From positions 1,699,592 to 1,763,591 of the forward strand of contig NZ_VKKS01000001.1 in NCBI RefSeq assembly GCF_019402645.1: 64,000 bases of DNA, in the 5' to 3' direction. Positions within the stretch are counted from its first letter, which is position 1; each line of letters starts with the position of its first letter. Made by a program: the position numbers and the translations under genes. Positions 28,126 through 38,225 of the stretch are shown here, piece after piece. Below the pieces are notes generated by a model, which was not told the DNA's origin, ran no database searches, and saw only the letters and a list, made by a program, of their open reading frames with translations. Source of the stretch: Morganella morganii. Lineage in GTDB: Bacteria; Pseudomonadota; Gammaproteobacteria; Enterobacterales; Enterobacteriaceae.

Positions 28126-28893
28126 ATGTTTAAGAAATTAGTCTTTGCAGGCTGTTTATCACTATTAGCATTCACCGGGGTAAGTCAGGCCAAAGAAACC
28201 TATGTGGTCGGCGCCGGCGGCACATATCGTCCGTTTGAATTTGAAAACAGTGAAAAACAACTCGAAGGATTTGATATCGATATCATTAAAGCGGTCGCTG
28301 CCGCCGAAGATTTTGATGTCAAATTGATCAACACGCCGTGGGAAGGTATTTTTGCCACACTGTCTGCCGGGGATCGCGATATTTTAATTTCCGGTATTAC
28401 TATCACCGATAAACGGAAACAGATGGTGGATTTTTCCGCCCCGTATTTCCCGGCAGAACAGGCCATCGTTGTGAATGAAAATTCACCGATAAATTCACTG
28501 GCAGATCTCAGCAAATATAATGTCGGCGTGGTCAACTCCAGTACCGGGGATATTGTGGTCTCTGATGTACTCGGTAAAACCAGCACGGCTGTTAAACGCT
28601 TTGATAACACCCCGCTGCTGTTACAGGAATTATATGAAGACGGCGTGAATGCAGCGGTCGGGGATGTCGGTGTGGTGAAGTTCTATATTAAAACCCATCC
28701 GGATAAGAAATTTAAACTGATTTACGACAATCATTTTGAAAAGCAGTATTTCGGGATTGCCGTCGCCAAAGGCAACACAGAATTACAGGAAAAAATTAAC
28801 CGTGGTCTGGCAAAAATCATTGCTGACGGTACTTACGCCAAGATCTATCAGAAATGGTTCGATAACGACGTACCTTCCCTGCCCGCGCAGTAA
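28126..28893 (+). CDS. polar amino-acid ABC transporter, periplasmic binding protein
   Basis: Predicted 255 residues from ATG 28126 (TGAGGTTGTC upstream). A Sec signal peptide (MFKKLVFAGCLSLLAFTGVS, cut after SQA) is followed by a SBP_bac_3 fold: YVVGAGGTYRPFEFE, EGFDIDIIKAVA, ISGITITDKRKQMVDFSAPYF, GTYAKIYQKWFD. It belongs to the glutamine/arginine/lysine class; exact ligand unclear. A hairpin (28914-28937) separates it from the permease gene and could raise its expression over the membrane parts. Confidence 0.9.
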   Translation: MFKKLVFAGCLSLLAFTGVSQAKETYVVGAGGTYRPFEFENSEKQLEGFDIDIIKAVAAAEDFDVKLINTPWEGIFATLSAGDRDILISGITITDKRKQMVDFSAPYFPAEQAIVVNENSPINSLADLSKYNVGVVNSSTGDIVVSDVLGKTSTAVKRFDNTPLLLQELYEDGVNAAVGDVGVVKFYIKTHPDKKFKLIYDNHFEKQYFGIAVAKGNTELQEKINRGLAKIIADGTYAKIYQKWFDNDVPSLPAQ

Positions 28894-28913
28894 TTCATTA
28901 TTTATCTGATTGA

Positions 28914-28941
28914 AAACCCGCTCCTGCGGCGGGTTTGATCT
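28914..28941 (+). terminator. intercistronic hairpin in ABC operon
   Basis: AAACCCGC and GCGGGTTT arms around a short loop, followed by GATCTGTTTTTT. Probably a partial terminator or mRNA-stabilising stem between the binding-protein gene and the permease gene. Confidence 0.65.
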
Positions 28942-28961
28942 GTTTTTTCAGGATGGATGTT

Positions 28962-29726
28962 ATGTCAGCTTTCCGCTGGGAAATTATAGAAGAATACGCC
29001 CCGTTATTTATGGAAGGGGCACTGATGACGATAAAATGTACCATTATCTGCGTCATCTTAGGGACCCTCTGGGGACTGACTCTCGGCCTCGGCCGGACAG
29101 CCCGCGCAGAGCGCGGCGCGGCCAAATGGCTGCTGCTGTTTTTTGTGCAGTATCCGGTACGGTTTTATGTCAGTGCATTCCGCGGTACACCGCTGTTTGT
29201 GCAGATCATGGTGGTTCACTTTGCCCTTGTACCACTGTTTATCAACCCGCGTGACGGTCTGATGGTCACCGGCGGCATTATCTCTTCCGACACCGCCAGA
29301 ATGCTGCGTTCGGACTACGGCGCATTTCTTTCCTGTATTGTTGCTATCACACTCAATGCCGGGGCTTATGTTTCAGAAATTTTTCGTGCCGGGATCCAAT
29401 CCGTCGATCGCGGACAGACAGAAGCCGCCCGCGCACTGGGTATGAGCTGGGGAAAAACCATGCGCAAGGTGATCCTGCCGCAGGCTTTCCGCCGTATTCT
29501 GCCGCCGCTGGGTAATAATGCGATCGCCATTGTCAAAGATTCCTCCCTGGCCTCCGCTATCGGCCTTGCCGACCTGGCCTATGCGGCACGAACCGTTTCC
29601 GGCGCGTATGCGACTTACTGGGAACCGTACCTGGTCATCTCCGTTATTTACTGGATGCTGACATTCCTGCTGGCGCAGTTGGTTCAATACACCGAAAGAA
29701 GGTTGAGCAGAAGTGATTCACGTTAA
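28962..29726 (+). CDS. polar amino-acid ABC transporter, permease
   Basis: Predicted 254 residues from ATG 28962 (AGGA 8 nt upstream). Inner-membrane HisM/GlnP-type permease with about five helices. The EAA loop [20 protein letters not shown] contacts the ATPase. An insertion with DPRDGL-like loop ([13 protein letters not shown]) lies in the periplasmic part. It overlaps the ATPase gene by 14 nt. Confidence 0.9.
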   Translation: MSAFRWEIIEEYAPLFMEGALMTIKCTIICVILGTLWGLTLGLGRTARAERGAAKWLLLFFVQYPVRFYVSAFRGTPLFVQIMVVHFALVPLFINPRDGLMVTGGIISSDTARMLRSDYGAFLSCIVAITLNAGAYVSEIFRAGIQSVDRGQTEAARALGMSWGKTMRKVILPQAFRRILPPLGNNAIAIVKDSSLASAIGLADLAYAARTVSGAYATYWEPYLVISVIYWMLTFLLAQLVQYTERRLSRSDSR

Positions 29727-30435
29727 TAATTTACAGAAAAAATTCGGCAATACCCATGTGCTGCGCGGCATCAGCTGTGATATCCGCCCGCAGGAAGTTG
29801 TCTGTGTGATAGGGCCGTCCGGTTCAGGAAAGAGTACCTTTCTGCGCTGTCTGAATGCCCTGGAGCGGCCGGATTCCGGTGAGATTGTGGTTAACGGCAC
29901 CGATGTCTGTGATCCGAAAACGGACCTGAACAAGATGCGCGAACATGTCGGTATGGTATTCCAGCGCTTTAATCTGTTTCCGCACATGACCGTGCTGGAT
30001 AACATCACGATGGCGCCGCTGATGGTGTCCGGACTGAAAAAAGCCGATGCCCTGCTGAAAGCAGAACAGTTGCTGGAAAAAGTCGGCCTGCCTGACAAAA
30101 TTGATGCCTGGCCGGAGAGTCTATCCGGCGGACAGCAGCAGCGCGTAGCCATCGCCCGCGCCCTGGCAATGGATCCGACCGTGCTGCTGTTTGATGAACC
30201 CACATCTGCCCTCGACCCTGAGCTGGTCGGCGAAGTGCTGAATGTGATGAAAAATCTGGCGCATGAAGGTATGACCATGGTGATTGTGACACATGAGATG
30301 AATTTTGCCCGTGAAGTGGCAGACCGCGTCTTTTTTATCGATCAGGGAGTCATTCAGGAGTCCGGCACACCGGAGCAGATATTTAATCATCCGCAAAACC
30401 CGCGCACCGCCGCGTTTCTCAGCCGCGTGCTGTAG
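29713..30435 (+). CDS. polar amino-acid ABC transporter, ATPase
   Basis: Predicted 240 residues from GTG 29713. Walker [11 protein letters not shown]-loop [16 protein letters not shown], signature [15 protein letters not shown], Walker [15 protein letters not shown] and H-switch VTHEM. It is GlnQ/ArtP-like in length and sequence. It energises uptake with the two genes upstream. Confidence 0.95.
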   Translation: MIHVNNLQKKFGNTHVLRGISCDIRPQEVVCVIGPSGSGKSTFLRCLNALERPDSGEIVVNGTDVCDPKTDLNKMREHVGMVFQRFNLFPHMTVLDNITMAPLMVSGLKKADALLKAEQLLEKVGLPDKIDAWPESLSGGQQQRVAIARALAMDPTVLLFDEPTSALDPELVGEVLNVMKNLAHEGMTMVIVTHEMNFAREVADRVFFIDQGVIQESGTPEQIFNHPQNPRTAAFLSRVL

Positions 30436-30440
30436 CTTAT

Positions 30441-30473
30441 AAGGACAGAGACTGGTCGTCTCTGTCCTTTTCC
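30441..30473 (+). terminator. terminator of ABC operon
   Basis: AAGGACAGAGAC-TGGTC-GTCTCTGTCCTTTT stem with T-tract. It may also serve the converging ade gene. Confidence 0.85.
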
Positions 30474-30475
30474 GT

Positions 30476-32242
30476 TTACGCGGTTAACTCACTGTGTGTA
30501 AAAACAAACTTATTCACATCATATAACCCGAGACTGGTGAGTTTCAGTGCCGGGATCACCGGCAGAGACAGAAATGCCATCTGAATAAACGGCTCATCCG
30601 GCATCACCCCGCAGTCACGGCAGGCCGCTTTCAGTGATTCAATTTCGGCCGCAATTTCTTCCGCTGTTTTTTCACTCATCAGCCCGGCTATCGGCAGCGT
30701 GGCATGGCTCAGAACCCGCCCGTCAGCCACCACACACATACCGCCGCCGCCGGCAATCAGCTGATTCACCGCCAGCGCCATATCCATCGGATCAATACCG
30801 GCCACCACAATATTATGGCTGTCATGGCTGACAGTTGACGCCAGTGCCCCGCGTGTCAGACCGAAATTGTGTAACAGTGCAGTGGCTGGTGGTGTCTGGC
30901 GACCATAGCGCTCAATCACCGCAAGCGAGCAGATATTATCGCAGTCATAGCGACGCCCGTCCCAACTGACCCGCTGCTCGCAGGTGATCAGTTCATTAGG
31001 GATCACACTGATGGCGCGATACTCACGCCCGGGAGCCGGCACAAAGGCCAGAGATTGAGCTGTCACTGCCTGACGGAGGACAGTATTCTGCATTGGCGGA
31101 CGTGATGCCGCCTGTTTAGCCTCCCGCTCACGCAGCAGCGCTGCTTTATCCACCCAGCGCCCGCCGCACATAACGGCTTGAATATCGACGGTTTTCTCAT
31201 CCCGCAGTAATACCAAATCTGCCTGTTTGCCCGGCGCCACCAGTCCCAGATTTTTCAGTCCGAAATGTCGTGCGGCGGACCAGCTGGCAACCCGGTAGGC
31301 CACATGTACCGGAATCTGATGCTGATTGATCAGACGATATACCAGCGCATTCATGTGCCCCTCGTGAATGATTTCCCACGGATTGCGGTCATCGGTGCAT
31401 AGCATACACTGCGGGCTGCTCATGGCCGTGATAAGCGGTGCCAGTGCATCCAGATTCCGTGCCGCCGAACCTTCGCGGATCATCAGCGCCATCCCCAGCG
31501 CCAGTTTTTCCAGCCCTTCCTCATAGCGGTGCGATTCATGGCAGTTTTCTATCCCTCCGGCAATATAACCGTTGAGATCTTTTCCGGTAACCATCGGACA
31601 GTGACCATCCAGTGTCATATCACGGAATGCATCCAGTTTATCCAGTGTTTCCTGCTCTCCCGCAATCACCGCCGGAAAATTCATCATCTCCGCCAGCCCC
31701 GCCACATGGGAATGATCTTTGTATTTGAGCATCTCCGTCAGCGGAAAATCCGCGCCGTTCACATCGCAGCCCGGCAGAGCAGGTACACAGGAACTTACCT
31801 GAACAAACTGATTCTGCTGCGCGGTCTCCGCACAGCGCAGAAACCATTCAATTCCTTCTTCTCCCATCACATTCACTATTTCATGCGGATCACACACAAT
31901 TGTCGTGACACCCAGCGGCAGTGTGGCACTTTCAAACGTGACCGGTGTCATCATGCTTGATTCAATATGCAGGTGCGCATCAATGAATCCGGGGACGACC
32001 ACCGCATTTTTGCCGTCGATCACCTGATGCGCGGGTGCATTCTGATAAACCGGGCCGACACCGGCAATCGCATTCCCGCTTATCACCACCGGACCGGGAA
32101 ATTCCCCGCCGTTAATCAGATCCAGTATCCGGACATTATCAATACGATAATCCGCAGGTGCCTCACTGCGGGCCACGGCAAGGAGTGTTGTCATTTCTTC
32201 ACGGCTGCGCGTGCAGGTGCGCTTATTTTTCTCACTGTTCAT
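30476..32242 (-). CDS. ade: adenine deaminase
   Basis: Predicted 588 residues from ATG 32242 (GGGGACAGTG upstream), the same length as E. coli Ade. Amidohydrolase-type: [16 protein letters not shown] (metal-binding His pair), [14 protein letters not shown], the catalytic-site [11 protein letters not shown], and the second domain [13 protein letters not shown]. It converts adenine to hypoxanthine and ammonia in the cytoplasm. It is divergent from a purine permease gene, which suggests uptake and use of adenine as one unit. Confidence 0.96.
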   Translation of the reverse strand: MNSEKNKRTCTRSREEMTTLLAVARSEAPADYRIDNVRILDLINGGEFPGPVVISGNAIAGVGPVYQNAPAHQVIDGKNAVVVPGFIDAHLHIESSMMTPVTFESATLPLGVTTIVCDPHEIVNVMGEEGIEWFLRCAETAQQNQFVQVSSCVPALPGCDVNGADFPLTEMLKYKDHSHVAGLAEMMNFPAVIAGEQETLDKLDAFRDMTLDGHCPMVTGKDLNGYIAGGIENCHESHRYEEGLEKLALGMALMIREGSAARNLDALAPLITAMSSPQCMLCTDDRNPWEIIHEGHMNALVYRLINQHQIPVHVAYRVASWSAARHFGLKNLGLVAPGKQADLVLLRDEKTVDIQAVMCGGRWVDKAALLREREAKQAASRPPMQNTVLRQAVTAQSLAFVPAPGREYRAISVIPNELITCEQRVSWDGRRYDCDNICSLAVIERYGRQTPPATALLHNFGLTRGALASTVSHDSHNIVVAGIDPMDMALAVNQLIAGGGGMCVVADGRVLSHATLPIAGLMSEKTAEEIAAEIESLKAACRDCGVMPDEPFIQMAFLSLPVIPALKLTSLGLYDVNKFVFTHSELTA

Positions 32243-32332
32243 CACTGTCCCCTGTTTTTCTCTCACATTGATAATGTGAATTCACGGTGTTCTCTCTGTC
32301 CTGTGAGACGTACCGGAATAAAAGTGATCACC

Positions 32333-32359
32333 GCCGCAATTGTTACAAATTATTGCGGC
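32333..32359. promoter_or_regulatory. inverted repeat in ade/adeQ divergent region
   Basis: GCCGCAAT (32333-32340) and ATTGCGGC (32352-32359) form perfect 8-bp arms around an 11-nt AT-rich spacer. Placed between two divergent purine genes, it is a good operator candidate. It does not match the PurR consensus. Confidence 0.45.
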
Positions 32360-32463
32360 ACAAACGGATGATTACGGTTTCTCACGGAAAGTCATTACGA
32401 TGCTGGCATTGATTATGCATTTATCAGACCAGTTATCTTTTCCCCGGGAGACAGGAGCATAAA

Positions 32464-33798
32464 ATGGATAGCCAAACACCGGAAAGCATCCGGGAAACAA
32501 GTGTACCGGGACGGTTATTCCGTTTACAGGCACACGGTACCACTGTACGAACCGAAGTTATCGCCGGTATAACCACCTTTCTTACCATGGTGTATATCAT
32601 TTTTGTTAACCCGCAAATCCTCGGCGCTGCCGGGATGGATACACAGGCTGTCTTCGTCACCACCTGTCTGATTGCCGCATTCGGCTGTATTCTGATGGGC
32701 TGTCTGGCAAATCTGCCGGTCGCGCTGGCGCCGGCAATGGGGCTGAACGCCTTTTTTGCTTTCGGCGTGGTTTCCGCCATGGGTTACTCCTGGCAGATCG
32801 GGATGGGGGCTATCTTCTGGGGCGCGCTCGGCATGCTGCTGCTGACCGTCTTCCGTATCCGATACTGGATGATCGCCAATATCCCGCTGGGTCTGCGGGT
32901 GGGGATCACCAGTGGTATCGGGCTTTTTATCGCGATGATGGGGCTGAAAAATATCGGACTGGTCGTGCCGAACCCGGACACGCTGGTCTCCATGGGGGAT
33001 CTGACATCCCATTCCGTCTGGCTCGGCGCACTGGGCTTTTTTATTATCACTATTTTAGCATCGCGCCGTATTCACGCAGCAGTGCTGATCTCTATTGTAA
33101 TCACCACGCTGATTGGCTGGCTGCTGGGGGATGTCACTTATAACGGTATTTTTTCCATGCCACCGGATGTCACCAGCGTGCTGGGGAAAGTGGATGTGAC
33201 CGGGGCCTTTAATATCGGGCTGTCGGGGATCATTTTCTCATTTATGCTGGTTAACCTGTTCGACTCATCCGGTACCCTTATCGGGGTAACCGATAAAGCC
33301 GGGCTGGCAGATAAAGACGGCAAGTTCCCGAATATGCAGAAAGCATTGTATGTGGACAGTGTCAGCTCTGTGCTCGGTGGCTTTATCGGTACATCGTCTG
33401 TCACCGCTTATATTGAAAGTACCTCCGGGGTCTCTGTCGGCGGCCGGACAGGACTCACCGCTGTGGTGACCGGTCTGCTGTTCCTGCTGGTGATTTTCCT
33501 CTCCCCGCTGGCCGGTATGGTGCCTGCCTATGCGGTCGCCGGGGCACTGATTTATGTCGGGGTGCTGATGACGTCCAGCCTGGCGCGGGTAAACTGGGAT
33601 GACCTGACGGACGCGGCACCTGCTTTTATCACGACGATTATGATGCCGTTCAGTTTCTCAATCACTGACGGTATTGCCCTCGGTTTTATCTCTTACTGTG
33701 TGATGAAGCTGGGCACCGGGCGCCTGAAAGAACTGAATCCCTGTGTAATTCTGGTCGCCCTGCTGTTTGTGCTGAAGTTTGTGTTTGTTGATCACTGA
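32464..33798 (+). CDS. adeQ: adenine/hypoxanthine permease, AzgA/NCS2 type
   Basis: Predicted 444 residues with about 12-14 membrane helices. Family motifs: TVRTEVIAGITTFLTMVYII, ANLPVALAPAMGLNAFFAF, LVNLFDSSGTLIGVTDKAG and SVTAYIESTSGVSVGGRTG. This is the AdeP/AdeQ-type proton-purine symporter, and E. coli also has adeQ (yicO) beside ade. It starts at ATG 32464 after GGAGCATAAA. Confidence 0.88.
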   Translation: MDSQTPESIRETSVPGRLFRLQAHGTTVRTEVIAGITTFLTMVYIIFVNPQILGAAGMDTQAVFVTTCLIAAFGCILMGCLANLPVALAPAMGLNAFFAFGVVSAMGYSWQIGMGAIFWGALGMLLLTVFRIRYWMIANIPLGLRVGITSGIGLFIAMMGLKNIGLVVPNPDTLVSMGDLTSHSVWLGALGFFIITILASRRIHAAVLISIVITTLIGWLLGDVTYNGIFSMPPDVTSVLGKVDVTGAFNIGLSGIIFSFMLVNLFDSSGTLIGVTDKAGLADKDGKFPNMQKALYVDSVSSVLGGFIGTSSVTAYIESTSGVSVGGRTGLTAVVTGLLFLLVIFLSPLAGMVPAYAVAGALIYVGVLMTSSLARVNWDDLTDAAPAFITTIMMPFSFSITDGIALGFISYCVMKLGTGRLKELNPCVILVALLFVLKFVFVDH

Positions 33799-33806
33799 CG
33801 TTTCTG

Positions 33807-33834
33807 CCGGATGGCGGGCATTCCCGTCATCCGG
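33807..33834. terminator. adeQ / DUF2007-gene terminator hairpin
   Basis: CCGGATG-G-CGGG-CATT-CCCG-T-CATCCGG stem between convergent genes, followed by a T-rich stretch on the plus strand. Confidence 0.65.
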
Positions 33835-33837
33835 ATG

Positions 33838-34251
33838 TTATTCTGTTTTCTCTTTCAGCCGACGGTGCAGCGCCTTAAACGGAATAGCCAGCCCGAGTGT
33901 CAGGAAGATAAGGAATACAAACCCCATATTGACATAATCTTCCCGGCTGTTTTCCGTCACAGGTTCCGGGTCCGCAGCAACCGGTTCGCCTTCCTCATCA
34001 ATCCCGAAATCTCCGTGATGATAGTCTGCCAGAATATCCTGAGCTCTGGTTAACTCGTCCTGATTAACCAACAGTTTCACACCACCGACAGCCTGTGCGT
34101 ACATCTGGTTATTCCAGACAATATTTTCATCCAGCAGCATCACCTCAATCCCTTCGGATTGCAGTAATCCGGCCTCAATCCGGGCATCCAGCGGCGACAG
34201 ATACTGAGCCAGTAATGCATAACGACTGCGTGTCGGGTGTATGTTCCACAT
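33838..34251 (-). CDS. DUF2007-type protein with C-terminal membrane helix
   Basis: Predicted 137 residues with a strong ribosome site (AGGAGGCATT). Residues 10-80 match the DUF2007 putative signal-transducing fold (DARIEAGLLQSEGIEVMLLDE, GGVKLLVNQDELTRAQDIL). An acidic linker is followed by one helix (MGFVFLIFLTLGLAIPF) and a basic tail. No biochemical role is known for the family. Convergent with adeQ. Confidence 0.75.
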   Translation of the reverse strand: MWNIHPTRSRYALLAQYLSPLDARIEAGLLQSEGIEVMLLDENIVWNNQMYAQAVGGVKLLVNQDELTRAQDILADYHHGDFGIDEEGEPVAADPEPVTENSREDYVNMGFVFLIFLTLGLAIPFKALHRRLKEKTE

Positions 34252-34558
34252 AATGCCTCCTTCAGCCGGCTGTATTTTCCTGACTGAAAAGCCGGGATTC
34301 AGACATGCCGCGCACGTATTTTAGATAATGCTTTGATTATAGCGGGAAGACGTTTACCGGCCAGTGCAGTAATAACATTTTAAATCAGTATCTGTTATTA
34401 AAGCGATATAAAAAACGTCAGTTGCCTCTGTTTATGACATCGGAAATACCAATTTCCGGAGAAAATAATTTTTGATTAATGAAAGATGAAGGACATTGTT
34501 TTTACAGTCATTGTATTACTATACAATATCCTTTAGCATTTGGTGCTGAAAAATTTCT
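34252..34558. other. AT-rich intergenic region before the surface-glycan genes
   Basis: No gene seen. It contains an inverted repeat CGGAAAT-ACCA-ATTTCCG (34441-34458) and a possible promoter for the next gene (TTGTTT 34497-34502, 17 nt, TATACA 34520-34525). AT content rises sharply here and stays high through about 37.5 kb. Confidence 0.4.
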
Positions 34559-36127
34559 GTGACTATTCTGAATATTGACCTGATGCTGAAAAAATATAAA
34601 TACCCTCTGTTATTCATTGCTATTATGCTTCTGAGCTACCTCACCAATACATTTTTGTATCAGCGTGATTCAACCGGTCCGCATTTAGCCACCCTGTTTT
34701 TGATTTTATGCACACTTATTCTTCTGAACAGTAAACACTGGTTACCTGCTGTTGCCGGATTTATTATTACGCTGATTTTTTCACTGGAAGTTGCTTATTT
34801 TATTGAATTTTGTGAAAAAATCTCCTTAGGCGTCCTCGATTCAGCACTGGAAACCAATAATTCTGAAGCAAGCCTTATGCTGGGGCACTACTTATATTCA
34901 ATACTGTTGCCTGCTCTGTGCATCAGTGTGTTGATTTTTGTCTGCTTCCGGAGACGAAAACTCGTGCTTCCCCGGTGGTTCAAATTATCACCAGTGATCA
35001 TTTTCAGCTTTCTGATGATTTCCCTGCTCAGAGAAGTCATCCCGGAATATCACAATTTATCCATTAATTTTAATGAGGATCCTCATGAGCTGGGTATATA
35101 TCTCCGGGAGAAATTTCCTGTTGTCACCGGAAATATTATGTACCTTTCTGCTGTTTCGCTCAGCGCTGATAAATATGCGGAGAATTATTCTGACCGGAAA
35201 CCAAACCCGGTGCTGACGTCTGCCGGAAAACCACAGAATAAACTCATCATCTTTATCATCGGAGAATCATCATCTCCGTCCAGGTATCATATCTATGGAT
35301 ATTCCAAAGAAACAACGCCTGAAATGGAACGCATTTTTAAGGGTGATAATGCCTGCGTTACAGATAAAGTGCATTCATCTTCTCCGATAACGCGAAACTC
35401 CATTTCATTGTCACTTTCATTTTACACGCCGGAAAGTGAAGAAAATTTATTCCGCCAAAAATCGGTTATTGAAATAGCACAGGATCAGGGGTACAAAACC
35501 TACTGGCTGGGCGCTCAGTCTCTGGTCGGTGTCAACGGTTCAAAATATGGCTATCTTGCCCGGCGGAATAATACTGTTATTGTGGAAGAGAACAATGACA
35601 TGAAACTGCCTGAGTTATTAAAACAGGCGCTGGCTGAACCCGATGAATATAAGTTCGTTATCCTGCATTTATGGGGTAACCACATGCCCTATACAAACTA
35701 TACAGAAACAGAAAAGCAACAGCTGAATAATGCCGATGACTACGATCTGACCATTCGTCATACCGACAATGTGATTGGACGTCTTTATGATGAAGTGGCA
35801 TCAGCGACAGATGATTATATTTTCATCTATACCTCTGATCACGGAGAAATTGTCGGTAAAGGTCATGGTTTTTCCAAAGGTGCGGAGCAATTCCTGATTC
35901 CGTTTTTATATAAATCAGGTAATCCGTCTTATGGCTGTGAATTTGTTGAAAAATACCGCAATCAGGGCGGATGGCTCAGTGGATTAATGAACAAATATAT
36001 TTTGTCCGAACTGCTCGGCTATTCATTAGACCCGTCAATTGCGGAACCGGACAAACAGCATGACCGGGTGCTTTCAACAGACGGCTATGCTATTCCGTTT
36101 TCTTCTTATTTTAACAAAAATAAGTAA
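34559..36127 (+). CDS. phosphoethanolamine transferase (sulfatase superfamily)
   Basis: Predicted 522 residues from GTG 34559; ATG 34583 is an alternative. Five N-terminal membrane helices (about residues 12-180) precede a periplasmic alkaline-phosphatase-like domain. Motifs: LIIFIIGESSSPSRYHIYGY (metal-binding Glu), SSSPITRNSISLSLSF (probable Thr nucleophile), HLWGNHMPYTNY and IYTSDHGEIVGKGHGFSKG (metal-binding Asp-His). This is the EptA/EptB/CptA/OpgE group, which moves phosphoethanolamine from phosphatidylethanolamine to lipid A, LPS core or glucans. Which acceptor is not clear. Codon use is AT-rich compared with its neighbours, suggesting acquisition with the next gene. Confidence 0.82.
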   Translation: MTILNIDLMLKKYKYPLLFIAIMLLSYLTNTFLYQRDSTGPHLATLFLILCTLILLNSKHWLPAVAGFIITLIFSLEVAYFIEFCEKISLGVLDSALETNNSEASLMLGHYLYSILLPALCISVLIFVCFRRRKLVLPRWFKLSPVIIFSFLMISLLREVIPEYHNLSINFNEDPHELGIYLREKFPVVTGNIMYLSAVSLSADKYAENYSDRKPNPVLTSAGKPQNKLIIFIIGESSSPSRYHIYGYSKETTPEMERIFKGDNACVTDKVHSSSPITRNSISLSLSFYTPESEENLFRQKSVIEIAQDQGYKTYWLGAQSLVGVNGSKYGYLARRNNTVIVEENNDMKLPELLKQALAEPDEYKFVILHLWGNHMPYTNYTETEKQQLNNADDYDLTIRHTDNVIGRLYDEVASATDDYIFIYTSDHGEIVGKGHGFSKGAEQFLIPFLYKSGNPSYGCEFVEKYRNQGGWLSGLMNKYILSELLGYSLDPSIAEPDKQHDRVLSTDGYAIPFSSYFNKNK

Positions 36128-36159
36128 ATCAAGGCGTTCCGGTCAGTCATACACCACCG

Positions 36160-36175
36160 GACAGACCGGTCTGTC
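36160..36175. repeat. 16-bp perfect palindrome
   Basis: GACAGACCGGTCTGTC lies between the transferase and glycosyltransferase genes with no T-tract, so it is more likely an operator or part of a weak terminator than a full terminator. Confidence 0.4.
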
Positions 36176-36337
36176 ACTTCAGATATGTCCCCGTGCACCT
36201 GACGCCTCTCACCATTAAAGATTGACAGGACAAAACAGAAATGGTTTATTTCGTTGCAAGAATGATTTTTACATCAACATCAGACATATGAAATTTTTTG
36301 TGACTGAATAACCCGCTATATACCAAGAGTCGATTAT

Positions 36338-37324
36338 ATGGACAGCAACGCTTTAGTCTCGGTCATCATTCCGGCATACAACGCTGAAAAATTTATCGGC
36401 CGGTCACTGGACAGTGTGATAAAACAAACCTACCCGGCAGTTGAAATAATCATTATTGATGATGGTTCGTCAGATAACACCGCCACCGTCTGCCGGGACT
36501 ATATGAGCCGATATGAGCACATCCGGTATATCCGAAAACAAAACGGCGGTGTTTCTTCCGCACGTAATGAAGGTATTAACGCAGCATCCGGGGTCTGTAT
36601 TTGCTTTCTGGATAGCGACGATACATATGAACCGGACTTTATCAGTACACTGACGAGTAAAATTGCACAGGATAACCGGGATTTTGCATATTGTTTATTC
36701 CGGAAAATACATTCAGACAGCCATATTACACAGTCAGTATGCTATGACAACACGGATACCGTTATTACTGATTTTTTGAATTTTGATTATTTTGACATCT
36801 GCTGTTTAATGCTGAAAAAAGCATTTATTGAAGAACAAAATATCCGTTTTGACTCATCCATGGTTGTGGGTGAAGATGTTTTATTTATCCTCGAGTGTCT
36901 GAATAAAGGTTCTTTTTCCTATATCAAAGAGTATTTGTATAACTATATTTATCACAATGAATCACTGATGAATAAAAAATGGAAAAAAGAGGATTATATC
37001 AGTGACCTGGATGCCTGGAAAAAAATCCTTTCTTATATCGGCGATACTTATGAAAAGCCTGATAAATCCTTTGTTTTCAATAAAATACGTGCAAAAATAT
37101 TAAGCCTCCGTATTCAGTTCATGTGGAACATGCTTGCCACCGGCCTTTATGTGGATTTAAAGTCCTATATTAAAGATTTCAGCTATCATAAATCTGATTT
37201 TGCATTAATCAAAAAACTCGGAAAAAATAAATTCCGGCTGGCTATTATATTATCCGGTAATGTTTTTGTGTGGCGTATGGCAAGAAAAATTCTGACAAAG
37301 AAAAAGAATGTCATCCCTTTATGA
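36338..37324 (+). CDS. family 2 glycosyltransferase
   Basis: Predicted 328 residues with a GT-A fold at the N-terminus: VSVIIPAYNAEKFIGRSLDS, EIIIIDDGSSDNT, NGGVSSARNEGI and the metal-binding FLDSDDTYEP (DxD). The catalytic-base region VVGEDVLFILECLNKG (ED) follows. The C-terminal third is basic and helical, likely membrane-associated. It probably adds a sugar to LPS core, O-antigen or capsule; the acceptor cannot be told. AT-rich like its neighbour. Confidence 0.88.
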   Translation: MDSNALVSVIIPAYNAEKFIGRSLDSVIKQTYPAVEIIIIDDGSSDNTATVCRDYMSRYEHIRYIRKQNGGVSSARNEGINAASGVCICFLDSDDTYEPDFISTLTSKIAQDNRDFAYCLFRKIHSDSHITQSVCYDNTDTVITDFLNFDYFDICCLMLKKAFIEEQNIRFDSSMVVGEDVLFILECLNKGSFSYIKEYLYNYIYHNESLMNKKWKKEDYISDLDAWKKILSYIGDTYEKPDKSFVFNKIRAKILSLRIQFMWNMLATGLYVDLKSYIKDFSYHKSDFALIKKLGKNKFRLAIILSGNVFVWRMARKILTKKKNVIPL

Positions 37325-37588
37325 TTAAGTATATATAACAAGGAATGTCAGGCTGTGATGCTATCTGAACATTCCTTGTCATCCTGTCTGCATTTGTTAT
37401 GACAACCTTCATCAGATTAATCTGCAAAAATCTGTTCATTTCTTTTATCCCGGTATTCTTTTTTCATTCTGTTTTTGTTTAAACAGCGTAATCAATACTA
37501 CCTCTGTTTTTCGTAAACATCCTAAATTATCACTGTGACTTTTATGTTACCGTCGGTACACGGTAAATATACAGGGAACCGTATTTCC

Positions 37589-38137
37589 ATGAAGAATTGG
37601 ATATTTTTAGCATGGATGCTGAGTGTTCCGTTTACATCCTATGCTTATACTAATACAGAATTTGCACCGAAAGATCGGGCTATGTCGTATGTGATTAAAT
37701 ACTCCGGCAGCAAAACGGATGAAGGGAAAGAAAAAGCGCTGGATCAGTTTGATACACTGATCAGCCAGTACCCTGATGATATTGCACTGCGTCAGCTCTA
37801 CAGCGATTTGCTGATTGTGGATAACCGCTATGAAAAAGCGATTACACAACTGAAAATTGTGTATCAAAATACCGGCGTTCCGTCGCTGAAACTGATGGAG
37901 TGCATGTTAACTGAACGCATTAAATTGCCTCATAATGTGTGCTACCGGGAAGTCATTTCTGTATTTGAGCAGAGCGATGTCCGGGATTTTGACTATCTTC
38001 TGGCGCTGTATCTGGGTGAGTCACCTGACTTTGAGAGTCATAAGGCCCGCTGGCTGGAAACGCACACATTATCAGAAGAGCAGAAAAAAGTAATTGCATT
38101 ACAGCCGCGTATGCTGGTCAATGTCTATTACCCTTAA
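37589..38137 (+). CDS. secreted TPR-like protein
   Basis: Predicted 182 residues from ATG 37589 (CAGGGAACC upstream). A Sec signal peptide (MKNWIFLAWMLSVPFTSYAY) is followed by paired helices resembling TPR units (KEKALDQFDTLISQYPDDIA, LRQLYSDLLIVDNRYEKAIT, then a third pair). TPR domains mediate protein contacts. The last residues (PRMLVNVYYP) are hydrophobic and aromatic. No family name recognised. Confidence 0.6.
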   Translation: MKNWIFLAWMLSVPFTSYAYTNTEFAPKDRAMSYVIKYSGSKTDEGKEKALDQFDTLISQYPDDIALRQLYSDLLIVDNRYEKAITQLKIVYQNTGVPSLKLMECMLTERIKLPHNVCYREVISVFEQSDVRDFDYLLALYLGESPDFESHKARWLETHTLSEEQKKVIALQPRMLVNVYYP

Positions 38138-38225
38138 TATTATCCGGTGCAGGTTACATATGAGCAATAATACGTAATCAGCCGTGTTCGTTATTCTTCC
38201 GGGAAAATAAAATCAGGAGTGTTAC

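Noticed and set aside
37535..37588. Longer start for the TPR-like protein
   Set aside because: The upstream extension would place 18 residues before a clear signal peptide, so ATG 37589 is preferred.
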